In this document: piece after piece, positions 19,301 to 26,833 of the stretch
Numbering within the stretch: position 1 is the stretch's first letter
Layout of the letters: every line of letters begins with the position of its first letter
Assembly (NCBI GenBank): GCA_021819245.1
Contig: JAKARI010000011.1
Span: 1 to 64,000 of the forward strand
Reading direction: 5' to 3'
DNA length: 64,000 bases
Source of the DNA: Pseudomonadota bacterium
GTDB lineage: Bacteria > Pseudomonadota > Gammaproteobacteria > Acidiferrobacterales > Acidiferrobacteraceae
Notes under the pieces: model-generated
The model's database searches: none
What the model was told of the DNA's origin: nothing
What the model saw: only the letters and a program-made list of their open reading frames with translations
Program-made: the position numbers and the translations under genes

Positions 19301-20390
19301 CGGCACGGTCGTGACCCTAGGCGACCCGGCACCGGTAGCCGCGGCGCCCCCCGGGGACATGGAGTCCCCGCAGGCCCTGGCGGCCTGGCTGTCCGCGCGC
19401 GCGGGCACCGCCCCGGGGCCGGCCGTGCCGGTGGTGCCGGGCCACGCGCTTAAGGCGCCGGTCATGGCGCTTGGCCGCGGCGGGGCGCGGGCACGCGCCT
19501 GCGCCGGTCTTGCGCACGGCCTGGGCCTGGCCGTGGGTGGGGTATGGCTTATGCGCGGCGCGGGCGAATCGCCCCCGGAGGGCCTGGCCGGGTCGCTATT
19601 CCGGGTGCGGGCCACAGGCAGCGACGGGGTCTTGGCGCCGTTTCTCGCGCCTCGTCTGGCGGATGCGTCGTATGTCGTCATGGGCCCCGAGGATGCCGTG
19701 CTCGCGGGCGCGCTGGCCGCGCATCTCGCCTGCCCGATCCTTGTCAACGTGCTCGCTCGCGAGGGTGATGATCTCGTGGGCCTAAGCGGCGCCCGGCGCT
19801 GGCGGACGCAATGCCCGCCGCGCGCCGTGCTGGTGGCGGCCGCGGGGGCTGCGATGGGCGCGCCCGCCGCTGGCTGGGCCGTGTGCACCGTGGAGGATTG
19901 GATGGCCCCGCACGCCCGCCTGGGGGGATTTGCGCGCGCCCTGCGGGGCATGCGTGCCCCGGGTCTTGCGGGTGCCGAGGTGGTGATCGATCTCGGGCTG
20001 GGGGTCGCCGACGAGGCCTTTCTTCAGAGGGGCCTTATGAGACTTAAGGCGCGACTATCGGCTATGATGGGGTGCGAGGTCGCATTCGGCGCGACGCGCA
20101 AGGTCGTGCAAGAAAGCGGGCTTGTGCCGTTTGAGTGCCAGATCGGGCAGACCGGACGATCTGTGGCGCCCCGGCTGCTGCTCGCGCTTGGCGTCTCGGG
20201 GGCGCCGCAGCATCTCGCGGGCATCGCGCTCGATACCGAGATCGTGGCCATCAACCGCGATCCGGAGGCGCCGATCTTCACTATGCGTCCCGGCGGCCGG
20301 CCGGTTGTGCGTTGCGTGGGTGACGCCCGCGCCTGGGTCGAGGCCTTGTTGGCGGCGCTGCCGGAGACGGGGGGCAAGGAGGCGATATGA
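13386..20390 (+). CDS. Giant fusion: ETF-quinone oxidoreductase + FixX + acyl-CoA dehydrogenase + ETF beta/alpha
   Basis: One uninterrupted 2334-residue frame with a strong GGAGGCAGGAGGGG start signal. Segments in order: FixC/ETF-QO-like FAD domain (1 to ~570; dinucleotide fold GAGPAG at 11-16); FixX-like 4Fe-4S module with Cys586 (VCPAAVY) and Cys607, Cys610, Cys613 (CIKCESC); an acyl-CoA-dehydrogenase-like segment ending ~996 (VFGGIAYSEDDILSRRYRDA) without clear catalytic motifs; a full acyl-CoA dehydrogenase (~1080-1700) with FALTEPSAGSD (Glu1326) and the expected catalytic base Glu1636 in IYEGTNEVQR; an ETF-beta-like segment (~1790-1960); and ETF-alpha (~2018-2334) with the FAD site QIGQTGRSVAP (from 2252) and GVSGAPQHLAG. 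These are normally four or five proteins passing electrons from acyl-CoA to quinone. The next gene overlaps by 4 bp. Confidence 0.9.
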   Translation: MGQGPEVIIVGAGPAGISAALKLARAGVRVLVLEGGEYAGAENWSGGVFCAEALVREDVLGAHAWARAPRERRVVARSLLLHGGDGCAGFEARAVTGNDYGEAWTVLRPRLDRYLASCAIAHGATLLPRTSASGLRFAGGRVVGVDTARGPIEAPVVFLAEGDAAGLLSRAGLERPVVRYAQGIKAVFALPASTIEARFGVRPDEGVAQEWLLRNGPFKGRTAALDMSGFLYTNRDTLSVGLVLPLASLADQGPADHPRLLRRFLALPEIAAWLAGSTQIAYGAKVIRAGGLREGAACAYEGLAIGGASLGLGLEFPYPNFMGPAAMSGVAFADAVLDLRARRDYSAAALAEAYGGRLRQSPDYDNARFAAAWPEALHASPLVFEHLPALVGALVSDGAAQSRACTRAALALLRDRASMKVVASLPRPAPAPGCPPLAVTFLLGRKGALVPVAAAPGLAPLARAIGYAYGRGLPRLETRLAAAFSERLWAFAARMSARAAGLAIAGACGFAKDGVQLLAAGRSAVMRSPFYRHEGLARARSAWDHEPADSPMDWLSPLARPVPDLRHIRVPRDLPALDARRLRRVCPAAVYGPGSPAGGASVTYENCIKCESCRLAAPAVDWQRTSTHRLIYELPGACRTGPDGSVRGDIDLKPDAPPENAALERLIALLASRPTAPGLEFRARIRQELAGVRLDGHERLAALCERGAYGALSEALAGRLPWRVRSPGAPGEAFLRRVLQDRAAVLFPPTRLTALASGWTARDRAALMPLVHARDQTPEDIIAALAAHDPGLGFVAMHHLLAEARLGRRLARLSAPLFREADGLSAWYPDVGADVAGHQGAIDGTKALRAAGLDAARCVRVPAADKPLFAIDPIFARYYTALMEGYGETLCARADAHARSRIQFAGAYRDREGSDAVFKFGAVKRLLAIIAYALALARRLRAVCDQEPRRAVALLQARFGVSLDGVAWCAGQVFGGIAYSEDDILSRRYRDAMVLTQWPATRPADIARRFEDALWAEPEDAAEAVFLRHALSEDTAPSALVPVRCRLPITPRPTGLFVHQSGSFLFGRLLSPAQAFVPEDFLADPALRGTRAQVLHLVRAGFRAPGGIAYGRYLDRHHAVPASDVERLKACAAFATVIPKNLGGRGASKAEYAVLAGLLMARVDPSVGLLVMASTSIGTMPVLLALEKDLPRLAAELDALSRGSIADLRRGAGRLTALCERPRPGAIRKTLEAMGALIKDCFLKPGSALKYLARDALEAFQALVATARTRDLDALAVSAKAFAATLATLTERLAKERVQLPVRVAAHERFLRFLAHGQISAFALTEPSAGSDTGALAARAQPVRAALSPAEAGLWRFATAQGPRLLLDERRLDFTAPEVRYRLPDGRQATLDDSVWGAGPPPARRRVVLDAQEIYEYDDMGVPLDTPDGPVYEYFALSGTKMWISNGSIADRYCLYAQGPLGETGFMVERRSEGLSVGQDERKLGQRASPTNELALSSVRVCASRVLGFEGHGQVSALETLSVGRGGLVVGAASLIERLLADYGRRLDPQSPARALATYECERIRALGARLVGLMDRADLAHGDFRIEAALSKFLASEGLHRVLRAFEQDCGPSAAAVTESIEKWRRDARILNIYEGTNEVQRFLVLKDLPALFTRFATIEATGSQGLDQALRAFGDFLRPRLAGLEARIAGDGDSQILWFPVVDWAAELYAWAVQVERRQALVARGAGPKAQAAVEAIEAACEQAVASRARAASAVFAQAQAYEEAVAALANRRALDAAAPASAWGPGLRGHVLVLVRDLYNADGRDVRLDDEDLAVLDQVLAACDRDAGLSATALVVTAAPCPDHIQRLRAAGVGVRAVVTGGVPDPTALAAVAAALRPDLILAGTHDPLGLAALAGALHTVMVDGVTGLTGAGARGYLLMRGPIRRRFVSYRRLVIASAHLPATGRSDDFSAAAWLATLKTAPPEERIAGTVVTLGDPAPVAAAPPGDMESPQALAAWLSARAGTAPGPAVPVVPGHALKAPVMALGRGGARARACAGLAHGLGLAVGGVWLMRGAGESPPEGLAGSLFRVRATGSDGVLAPFLAPRLADASYVVMGPEDAVLAGALAAHLACPILVNVLAREGDDLVGLSGARRWRTQCPPRAVLVAAAGAAMGAPAAGWAVCTVEDWMAPHARLGGFARALRGMRAPGLAGAEVVIDLGLGVADEAFLQRGLMRLKARLSAMMGCEVAFGATRKVVQESGLVPFECQIGQTGRSVAPRLLLALGVSGAPQHLAGIALDTEIVAINRDPEAPIFTMRPGGRPVVRCVGDARAWVEALLAALPETGGKEAI

Positions 20391-21679
20391 GTGCCAGGGT
20401 ATTTATCGTCGACGGTGCGCGCACGCCGTTTCTGAAGGCCCGCGATGAGCCGGGGCCGTTTAGCGCCGCTGATCTCGCGGTCATGGCGGGCCGCGCGCTG
20501 CTCGCGCGCCAGCCGTTTGCCGCCCCGGACCTCGACGAGGTCATTCTCGGCTGTGTCATTGCGAGCCCCGACGAGGCCAATATCGCCCGCATCGTAGGCC
20601 TGCGCCTCGGGACCGGTTTTGCGGTCCCGGCCCACACCGTTCAGCGTAATTGCGCCTCCGGCCTGCAGGCCGTGGCCAGCGCCTATGACCGCATCAGCGC
20701 CGGCTCCGCGCACCTCGTGCTGGCGGGCGGCACGGAGGCCATGAGCCGCGCGCCCATTCAGTGGAACATGGCCATGAGCCGTTGGTTGGCGGGCCTGTAC
20801 CGCGCCAAGACCCTCGGACAGCGGCTTAAGTCGTTCGCCCGCTTTCGGCCAAGCCACTTAAAACCGGTCTTTTCCTTGGTGCGCGGGCTGCGCGACCCCG
20901 TGGTCGGCCTCTCCATGGGGCAGACCGCCGAGATCGTCGCCCACCGCTTCGACATCGGGCGGCTCGCTCAGGACAGCTATGCCCTGCAGAGCCACCAGCG
21001 CGCCGCGCGCGCTCAGGCCGACGGGGTCTTCGAAGGGGAGATCGAGCCCATCTATGGGTCGGAGGCGAACTACTACGGCCAGGATAATGGCGTTCGCACG
21101 GATACCGACCTCGAAAAGCTCGCGCGGTTGCGGCCGGTGTTCGACCGGCCATTCGGAAATGTCACCTCGGGCAACAGCTCGCAGATTACCGATGGCGCGG
21201 CGCTCGTGGTATTGGCCAGCGCCGCGGCCGTCAAGCGCTGGGGGCTCCCGGTATTGGGCGAGATCGTGGACCATGCCTGGGCGGGCGTGGATCCGGCGCA
21301 GATGGGGCTTGGGCCGGTTCATGCCACCGCCCGACTCCTGGCCGCGCATGGGCTTGGCATCGCGGATCTGCACCATGTCGAGCTCAACGAGGCGTTCAGC
21401 GCGCAGGTCCTCGCCTGTCAGGCGGCGTGGGCGAGCCCCGACTATGCCCGCGACGAGCTGGGACTGGAGGCCGCCCCGGGGGCCATCGATGGCGCGCGCC
21501 TGAACCCGCATGGGGGGGCGGTGGCGATCGGACACCCGGTGGGCGCCACGGGCGCACGCCTCGTCTTGCATCTGGCGCGCTCCCTGCGCGACGCCCCCGG
21601 GGCCTTGGGTCTTGCCACGCTCTGCATCGGCGGGGGGCAGGGCGGGGCCATGCTGATCCGTGCAGGGGGTGCGCCATGA
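20387..21679 (+). CDS. Acetyl-CoA acyltransferase (thiolase, FadA/FadI-like)
   Basis: 430 residues, overlapping the fusion gene by ATGA. Thiolase features: nucleophile Cys89 in QRNCASGLQA, GGTEAMSRAP, the His in LNPHGGAVAIGHPVGATGA, and the second Cys in LCIGGGQGGAM. The length and an inserted Arg/Lys-rich loop (about residues 125-160) resemble FadI-type thiolases of the trifunctional complex more than short FadA. It cleaves 3-ketoacyl-CoA with CoA to release acetyl-CoA, the last step of beta-oxidation, and probably pairs with the downstream hydratase/dehydrogenase. Confidence 0.93.
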   Translation: MSARVFIVDGARTPFLKARDEPGPFSAADLAVMAGRALLARQPFAAPDLDEVILGCVIASPDEANIARIVGLRLGTGFAVPAHTVQRNCASGLQAVASAYDRISAGSAHLVLAGGTEAMSRAPIQWNMAMSRWLAGLYRAKTLGQRLKSFARFRPSHLKPVFSLVRGLRDPVVGLSMGQTAEIVAHRFDIGRLAQDSYALQSHQRAARAQADGVFEGEIEPIYGSEANYYGQDNGVRTDTDLEKLARLRPVFDRPFGNVTSGNSSQITDGAALVVLASAAAVKRWGLPVLGEIVDHAWAGVDPAQMGLGPVHATARLLAAHGLGIADLHHVELNEAFSAQVLACQAAWASPDYARDELGLEAAPGAIDGARLNPHGGAVAIGHPVGATGARLVLHLARSLRDAPGALGLATLCIGGGQGGAMLIRAGGAP

Positions 21680-23694
21680 CCAGCAGCTGGACCCTGTCCG
21701 AGTCCGATGATATCGCCGAGCTCGTCTTGAATGTCCCGGACAAGCGCCACAACGTCCTGTCATGGGAGGTGGTGGGCGAGCTCGATCAGGTGCTCGCCAT
21801 CCTCGAGACCCGCTCCTTGCGCGGCCTTGTGATCCGCTCGGGCAAACCCCAGGGCTTTGCGGTGGGCGCCGATGTGCATGAGTTCCGGCGCGTTCTCGAT
21901 GCCGCCCGTGCCGCCGAGCTCACGCGTGCCGGGCAGATGGTCCTGGCGCGCCTGGCGCGGCTGCCCTACCCGTCGGTCGCCATCATCCACGGCCCATGCC
22001 TGGGCGGCGGGCTTGAGCTCGCGCTCGCCTGCAGCTACAGGGTCGCCTGCGACGACGATCACACGAGCCTCGCCCTGCCCGAGGTCAAGCTCGGCATTCA
22101 TCCCGGGTTCGGCGGGACGATCCGGCTCCCGGCCCTCATCGGGCCGCTTCCGGCCTTGTCCATGATGTTGACGGGGCGGGGCCTGACGGCACGCAAGGCG
22201 CACAAGGCCGGCCTGGTGGACGAGTGCGTGCCGCAGCGCTATCTGGACGCCGCCGCGCGCACGCTGCTGCGCGACGTGCCCCCTAAGGGGCGAGCGCCGT
22301 GGTACAAAAAGATCCCCTCGGCCCCATTTCTGCGGCCCTACGTCGGCGCGTATATGCAGCAGCGCCTGAAGGCCAAGGTCGACTGCCGCCACTATCCGGC
22401 CCCCTGCCGCATCGTGTCGTTATGGGCGCGCCAGGGGTCGTTCGAGGCCGAGGCCCTGTCGTGCGCCGAGTTGCTCGTGACCCCGGCAAGCCGGCATCTC
22501 GTCGCCCTGTTCGAGCTCTCCGAGGACCTCAAGCGACGCGCCCGCGCGCACGCCCATGGTATCCGGCACATTCACGTGATCGGGGCCGGGGTCATGGGGG
22601 CCGAGATCGCCGCGTGGGCGACGCTCAAGGGCTTTCAGGTCAGCCTTCAGGATCGTGCGCCGGAGGTGTTGGCGCGCGGGATCAAGCGCGCCCACGGCCT
22701 CTTGGCCGAGCGGCTCAAGGGCCGCGCGGCGGAGGCCGCACGCGACCGTCTGATGCCGGATATGCGCGGCGCGGCGTTGCCGAAGGCCGATCTTGTGATC
22801 GAGGCCATTATCGAGAACCGCGAGGCCAAGCATGCGCTGTTCGCGCAGATCGAGGCACGGGTGCCGGATCGGACGATCATAGCCACCAACACCTCGAGCA
22901 TCCCGCTCGATGATCTCGCCGCGGGCCTATCGGCCCCCGGGCGGCTCGTGGGGCTGCATTTCTTTAATCCTGTTTCCAAGATGCCGCTCATCGAGGTCAT
23001 AGGGGGCATGGCCACCACGCCGACGGCGCTCGCCGCCATGCGCAGCCTCGCGGTGGCCCTCGACCGCCTGCCGGTGGACGTCAAGAGCTCGCCCGGTTTC
23101 CTCGTCAATCGCGTGCTCATGCCTTACCTGCTGGAGGCCGTGGTCCTCGCCGAAGAGGGCGTGGCGCTTGCCGACATCGACGCGGCGGCCGTCGATTTTG
23201 GCATGCCCATGGGCCCGATCGCGCTTGCCGACACGGTCGGGCTCGACATTTGCCTTGCGGTGGCGCAGACCCTGAGCGCCCCCCTGGGCCTGCAGGTGCC
23301 GGATCTGCTTGCGCGCAAGGTCGAGGCCGGATTGCTTGGCAAGAAGTCCGGTCGGGGCTTCTATCACTACCCGCGGCCACGCACCTTTGTGCGGGCCCGC
23401 CCGCCAACCGACCCGGCGATTGGCGAACGGCTCATCATGCGGCTCGTCAATGAGGCCGGGCGCTGTCTGCGCCACGGTATCGTCGCCGGTCCCGACATGG
23501 TGGACATCGGCCTCGTTTATGGCACCGGCTTCGCGCCGTTTCGCGGCGGACCGCTCGGCTACGCCGAGGCCCTGGGGGCCGGCGAGATCGCAAGCCGCCT
23601 GACCGAGCTCGCCGAGCGCTATGGGCCGCGCTTTGCGCCGGATCCCGTATGGTCTCAGGAGGGCGTGCTCGCGCGCCCCCCGCGCGATTTATGA
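21676..23694 (+). CDS. Enoyl-CoA hydratase / 3-hydroxyacyl-CoA dehydrogenase (FadB/FadJ-like)
   Basis: 672 residues, starting at the ATG at 21676 that overlaps the thiolase stop. The N-terminal crotonase half has HGPCLGGGLELALAC and the catalytic-type Glu in ALPEVKLGIHPGFGGT. The NAD-binding half begins near residue 300 with VIGAGVMGAEIA and has NTSSIPL, GLHFFNPVSKMPLIEV and DVKSSPGFLVNR, and the C-terminal dehydrogenase domain is duplicated as usual. It hydrates enoyl-CoA and oxidises the hydroxyacyl-CoA with NAD. It is about 40 residues shorter than E. coli FadB/FadJ. Confidence 0.93.
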   Translation: MTSSWTLSESDDIAELVLNVPDKRHNVLSWEVVGELDQVLAILETRSLRGLVIRSGKPQGFAVGADVHEFRRVLDAARAAELTRAGQMVLARLARLPYPSVAIIHGPCLGGGLELALACSYRVACDDDHTSLALPEVKLGIHPGFGGTIRLPALIGPLPALSMMLTGRGLTARKAHKAGLVDECVPQRYLDAAARTLLRDVPPKGRAPWYKKIPSAPFLRPYVGAYMQQRLKAKVDCRHYPAPCRIVSLWARQGSFEAEALSCAELLVTPASRHLVALFELSEDLKRRARAHAHGIRHIHVIGAGVMGAEIAAWATLKGFQVSLQDRAPEVLARGIKRAHGLLAERLKGRAAEAARDRLMPDMRGAALPKADLVIEAIIENREAKHALFAQIEARVPDRTIIATNTSSIPLDDLAAGLSAPGRLVGLHFFNPVSKMPLIEVIGGMATTPTALAAMRSLAVALDRLPVDVKSSPGFLVNRVLMPYLLEAVVLAEEGVALADIDAAAVDFGMPMGPIALADTVGLDICLAVAQTLSAPLGLQVPDLLARKVEAGLLGKKSGRGFYHYPRPRTFVRARPPTDPAIGERLIMRLVNEAGRCLRHGIVAGPDMVDIGLVYGTGFAPFRGGPLGYAEALGAGEIASRLTELAERYGPRFAPDPVWSQEGVLARPPRDL

Positions 23695-25391
23695 GCGATC
23701 AGGCCAGACCCGGCCCGGCGACGCTCTGGGGCCTTTTGGCGAGCCGTATCGCCGCCACTGGCGACGAGCCCGCCTATCGGGATTATGACGGCGTGCGCTT
23801 TCGCTCATGGACCTGGCGCGATGCCGGCCGTGAGGTGGGGCGGGCCCGGGCGGCGTTCGCGGCGAGCGGATTGCGTCCCGGGGATCGCGTGGGCATTTGC
23901 GCCTATAACACCCCGGAGTGGGTCTTTTGCGATCTCGCGGCGCTCTCGCTCGGGCTTACGGTGGTGCCCTTGTTTTTCAATGATCGCCCGGAAAACATCG
24001 CCTATTGCCTGAAGGACGCAGGCGTGCGCTGGTTGTTCGTGGATCGCCCACCCGCGGCGGAGGTTCTGGATTGCGGCCTTCAGGGCATCGTGAGCTTCAA
24101 GGAGGCGCGCGGGATCGTGTCGTTTGGCGATTGGCTGGCGGCCGCGGATGGCCGGCGGGTCGCCCCCGTCGATCATGATCCGGATGCGCTCGCCACGATC
24201 GTCTATACCTCGGGAACCACCGGCCGGCCCAAGGGCGTCATGTTGAGTCACAAAAACATCCTCGCCAATGTCGGCGCGTTGCTTGTGGCCCTCCCCGAGA
24301 TTGCCGCGCAGAGGCACCGCTTCCTGTCGTTTCTGCCCCTGTCGCACATGTTCGAGCGTACGGTCGGGGAGTATATCGCCATTGCCTTGGGCGCCGAGAC
24401 GTTCTTCTCGCGCGGCATCGCTGAGTTGGGCGAGGACTTAAAGATCGCGCGCCCCACGATCCTCGTGAGCGTGCCCAAGATCTTCGAGCGTATCTACGGC
24501 AAGATGCAGGAGGGGCTCAAGGCCTCGCCACGCCGCCAGCAGCTGGTTGCGCGGGCCGCCGCCGCGGGCCTTGCCGTCACCGAGGGCCGTGCTCAGGGCC
24601 TCGAGCGCCTAAGCGCGCGATTCTACGACCTGTTGGTAGGCCGTGCCGTCCGTCGGCGCCTGGGCGGCAAGCTCCGCTACGTGTTCCTCGGGGGTGCGCC
24701 GGCCTCGCCGCGCCTGCTCGGTTTTTTTACCGGGCTTGGTGTGCGCTTCCTGCAGGGCTATGGGCTGACCGAGACCGCTCCCGTGATCAGCTGTCATCAC
24801 CTCGCTGATCGCGACCTTGCCTCCGTGGGCCGGCCGCTTTCCAATGTCTCATTGCGGTTCATAAATGACGAGATCTGCGTCAAGGGCCCAAGCGTGATGC
24901 AGGGGTACTGGAACCTTCCGGAGGCCACTGCCCAGGCCATGGATGCGGATGGGTATTTTCACACGGGCGACCTCGGGCGGCTTCGCGACGGCCTTTTGTA
25001 CCTGACGGGCCGCGCCAAGGACATTATCGTGCTCTCGAATGGGGAAAAGGTGCCGCCTGCCGACGTCGAACAGGCGATCCTTCAGGATCCGGCCTTCGAG
25101 CATGCCCTGGTCGTAGGCGAGGGCCGCGGGGCCCTGGCCCTGCTTGCGGTCAGCGACATTGACGATGAGCGCGAGCTTCGGGATCGGGCCAATGCCGAGC
25201 TCCACGCCTTTCCCGGATATACCCACATCCGCCATGTATTGCGCGTAAGCGGCCCGTGGACGATCGAAAACGGGTTTCTCACGCCGACCCTAAAGGTTCG
25301 CCGGCAATGGATCGAGGAGCGTTATGCCGCGGCGATCGACGCCCTCTATGCCGCTTCGGACGATGATCGCTCAGGCCATCCGCCCTGCTAG
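23691..25391 (+). CDS. Long-chain acyl-CoA synthetase (FadD-like)
   Basis: 566 residues from the ATG at 23691, overlapping the previous stop. ANL-superfamily motifs: A3 YTSGTTGRPKGVMLSHKN, FLPLSHMFERTVGEY, A5 LQGYGLTETAPV, A7 FHTGDLGRL and A8 LTGRAKDIIVLSNGEKV, with the C-terminal Lys in ENGFLTPTLKVRR. It activates fatty acids with ATP and CoA and so feeds the operon. At 566 residues it is near E. coli FadD and shorter than eukaryotic-like AMP-ligases. It completes a four-gene coupled operon needing only free fatty acid, CoA and quinone. Confidence 0.92.
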   Translation: MSDQARPGPATLWGLLASRIAATGDEPAYRDYDGVRFRSWTWRDAGREVGRARAAFAASGLRPGDRVGICAYNTPEWVFCDLAALSLGLTVVPLFFNDRPENIAYCLKDAGVRWLFVDRPPAAEVLDCGLQGIVSFKEARGIVSFGDWLAAADGRRVAPVDHDPDALATIVYTSGTTGRPKGVMLSHKNILANVGALLVALPEIAAQRHRFLSFLPLSHMFERTVGEYIAIALGAETFFSRGIAELGEDLKIARPTILVSVPKIFERIYGKMQEGLKASPRRQQLVARAAAAGLAVTEGRAQGLERLSARFYDLLVGRAVRRRLGGKLRYVFLGGAPASPRLLGFFTGLGVRFLQGYGLTETAPVISCHHLADRDLASVGRPLSNVSLRFINDEICVKGPSVMQGYWNLPEATAQAMDADGYFHTGDLGRLRDGLLYLTGRAKDIIVLSNGEKVPPADVEQAILQDPAFEHALVVGEGRGALALLAVSDIDDERELRDRANAELHAFPGYTHIRHVLRVSGPWTIENGFLTPTLKVRRQWIEERYAAAIDALYAASDDDRSGHPPC

Positions 25392-25413
25392 GGTGGGCGC
25401 GGGGCGTGCGGGC

Positions 25414-25443
25414 TTGACAGCCACTGGGGTAGGCCCCTTAATC
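25414..25443 (+). promoter_or_regulatory. Candidate sigma70-type promoter
   Basis: TTGACA at 25414-25419 and TTAATC at 25438-25443, 18 bases apart, ahead of the exported DUF3617-like gene. It follows the end of the beta-oxidation operon, suggesting that the gene has its own promoter. Confidence 0.4.
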
Positions 25444-25470
25444 TTGCCTGTCTCCCAACGGGTGCGAGGC

Positions 25471-25914
25471 ATGGTGGCAGCGAAACGCATAATTCTGGGC
25501 GCCGGGGCGTTGGCGTGGGCAGCAGTGTCAGCCGCGCAGCCGCCGCAGATCGCCGCCGGCGAATGGCAGATGACGGCGCACACCAACACGGGCCCCATGC
25601 ATTACTCGACCTGCCTGCGGGGCGGGGCAATAACCGCGCAAAAGATCCTTCATAATGAAGGCAGCCACTGCCGCATGGCCGGGCCGGTGATCATTCAGGG
25701 TCCCTTCGTGACCGTGAGCGAGGTGTGCCACATCGGTCCGGCAGGCGACCGCGCGGCGATCCGCATTCATGTTTCGGCGAGACTGCGCCTAAGCCCCAGC
25801 GGCGAAAGCTTTTCGGGCCGTACCGACGCGATCGTTACGAGCCGGTTCGGCCGCGTGACGGAACACCAGCGCATCGAGGGCGTGCGCACGGGTCCCTGCG
25901 CCGGCGGCGGGTAG
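25471..25914 (+). CDS. Exported DUF3617-like protein (paralogue 3)
   Basis: 147 residues from the ATG at 25471, which begins a signal peptide (MVAAKRIILGAGALAWAAVSAAQ). The mature part starts PQIAAGEWQMTAHTNTG, then STCLRGG, SHCRMAG and VSEVCHIG, followed by LSPSGESFSGRTDAIV and a final GPCAGGG. The GxW opening, spacing of cysteines and beta-strand pattern match the proteins at 1526-2122 and 2865-3287 and the DUF3617 family. Function is unknown; the location should be the periplasm. Confidence 0.65.
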   Translation: MVAAKRIILGAGALAWAAVSAAQPPQIAAGEWQMTAHTNTGPMHYSTCLRGGAITAQKILHNEGSHCRMAGPVIIQGPFVTVSEVCHIGPAGDRAAIRIHVSARLRLSPSGESFSGRTDAIVTSRFGRVTEHQRIEGVRTGPCAGGG

Positions 25915-25939
25915 GACGTGGCCCCCGAGGCCTCGTGCG

Positions 25940-26833
25940 TCAGTCGCCTGCCCAGTCCTCGAGGTCCTGCCGGTGCCAGTATCCCACGCATTCGTCGGCA
26001 AGTGACGCAAGCCACAGGAACGCCTGGTCGGGAAAGCGCGCCTCGAGCGCGGCGCGGCTCGCCCCGACCTCCAGGACCAGACGGCCATCAGCGGTGAGAT
26101 GCTCTCGGGCCCTGCGCAGCAAGGGCACGACCAGATCGAGCCCGTCGGTGCCGCCCGCGAGCGCCAGCGTCGGTTCGTGGCGGTATTCGCGGGGCAGCTC
26201 CGCCATTTCTGCCTCGGAAACGTAGGGCGGGTTGCTCACGATGAGGTCATAGCGCCGGCCTTCGAGACGGGAGAACAGATCGGAGGCGATGGGGTGCACG
26301 CGACCGCTCATGCCGTGCAGGCGTACATTGCGCACCGCCACCTTGAGGGCATCCTCGGAGATGTCGACCGCATCCACCTGCGCCTTGGGAAAGGCCCGCG
26401 CCGCGGCAATCGCTATGGCCCCGCTGCCCGTGCACAGGTCGAGGATGGATGTGATGTCGGGATCGGCGAGCGGCGAGCCGCCGCCTTCGGGCAGGAACTC
26501 TCCTATCAGAGAGCGCGGCACGATCACGCGCGGATCTACGATGTAGCGGCGTCCCGCGAACCACGCCTCGCCGAGCAGATAGGCGAGCGGCTGGCGGGTG
26601 CGGATGCGCGATGCAAGCAGCGCGCGGATGCGCGCCGTGATCGCGCGCCCCGGCACGGAGGCGAGGTGTCTCGTGAGCGCACCCGGGGCGATCCCCATGG
26701 CCCCTGATACCAGCCACGCGGCCTCGTCGCGCACGTCCCCGGTCCCATGGCCCAGGGCCACATGCGCGGCCTTCAGCCTTCGCTCCACGAACAGCACATG
26801 ATCGCGGACCGTGCGCGGCGCACCGTAGGGCAT
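25940..26833 (-). CDS. prmB: Ribosomal protein L3 N5-glutamine methyltransferase
   Basis: 297 residues from the ATG at 26833. It has the HemK/PrmB layout: an N-terminal helical domain, PLAYLLGEAWFAGRRYIVDPR, VIVPRSLIGEF, the AdoMet motif ILDLCTGSGAIAIAAA and the substrate motif VSNPPYVSEAEM. The wording RSLIGEF rather than the PETE of PrmC points to PrmB. It methylates a glutamine of ribosomal protein L3. Its start overlaps the mdh stop (TGATG), so translation is coupled to mdh. Confidence 0.92.
   Translation of the reverse strand: MPYGAPRTVRDHVLFVERRLKAAHVALGHGTGDVRDEAAWLVSGAMGIAPGALTRHLASVPGRAITARIRALLASRIRTRQPLAYLLGEAWFAGRRYIVDPRVIVPRSLIGEFLPEGGGSPLADPDITSILDLCTGSGAIAIAAARAFPKAQVDAVDISEDALKVAVRNVRLHGMSGRVHPIASDLFSRLEGRRYDLIVSNPPYVSEAEMAELPREYRHEPTLALAGGTDGLDLVVPLLRRAREHLTADGRLVLEVGASRAALEARFPDQAFLWLASLADECVGYWHRQDLEDWAGD

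Noticed and set aside
13386-20390. Possibility that the fusion is an artefact of several separate genes
   Set aside because: No stop codon occurs, and I saw no evident Shine-Dalgarno plus start at the domain borders; linkers read as ordinary coding sequence. Still worth confirming by proteomics.
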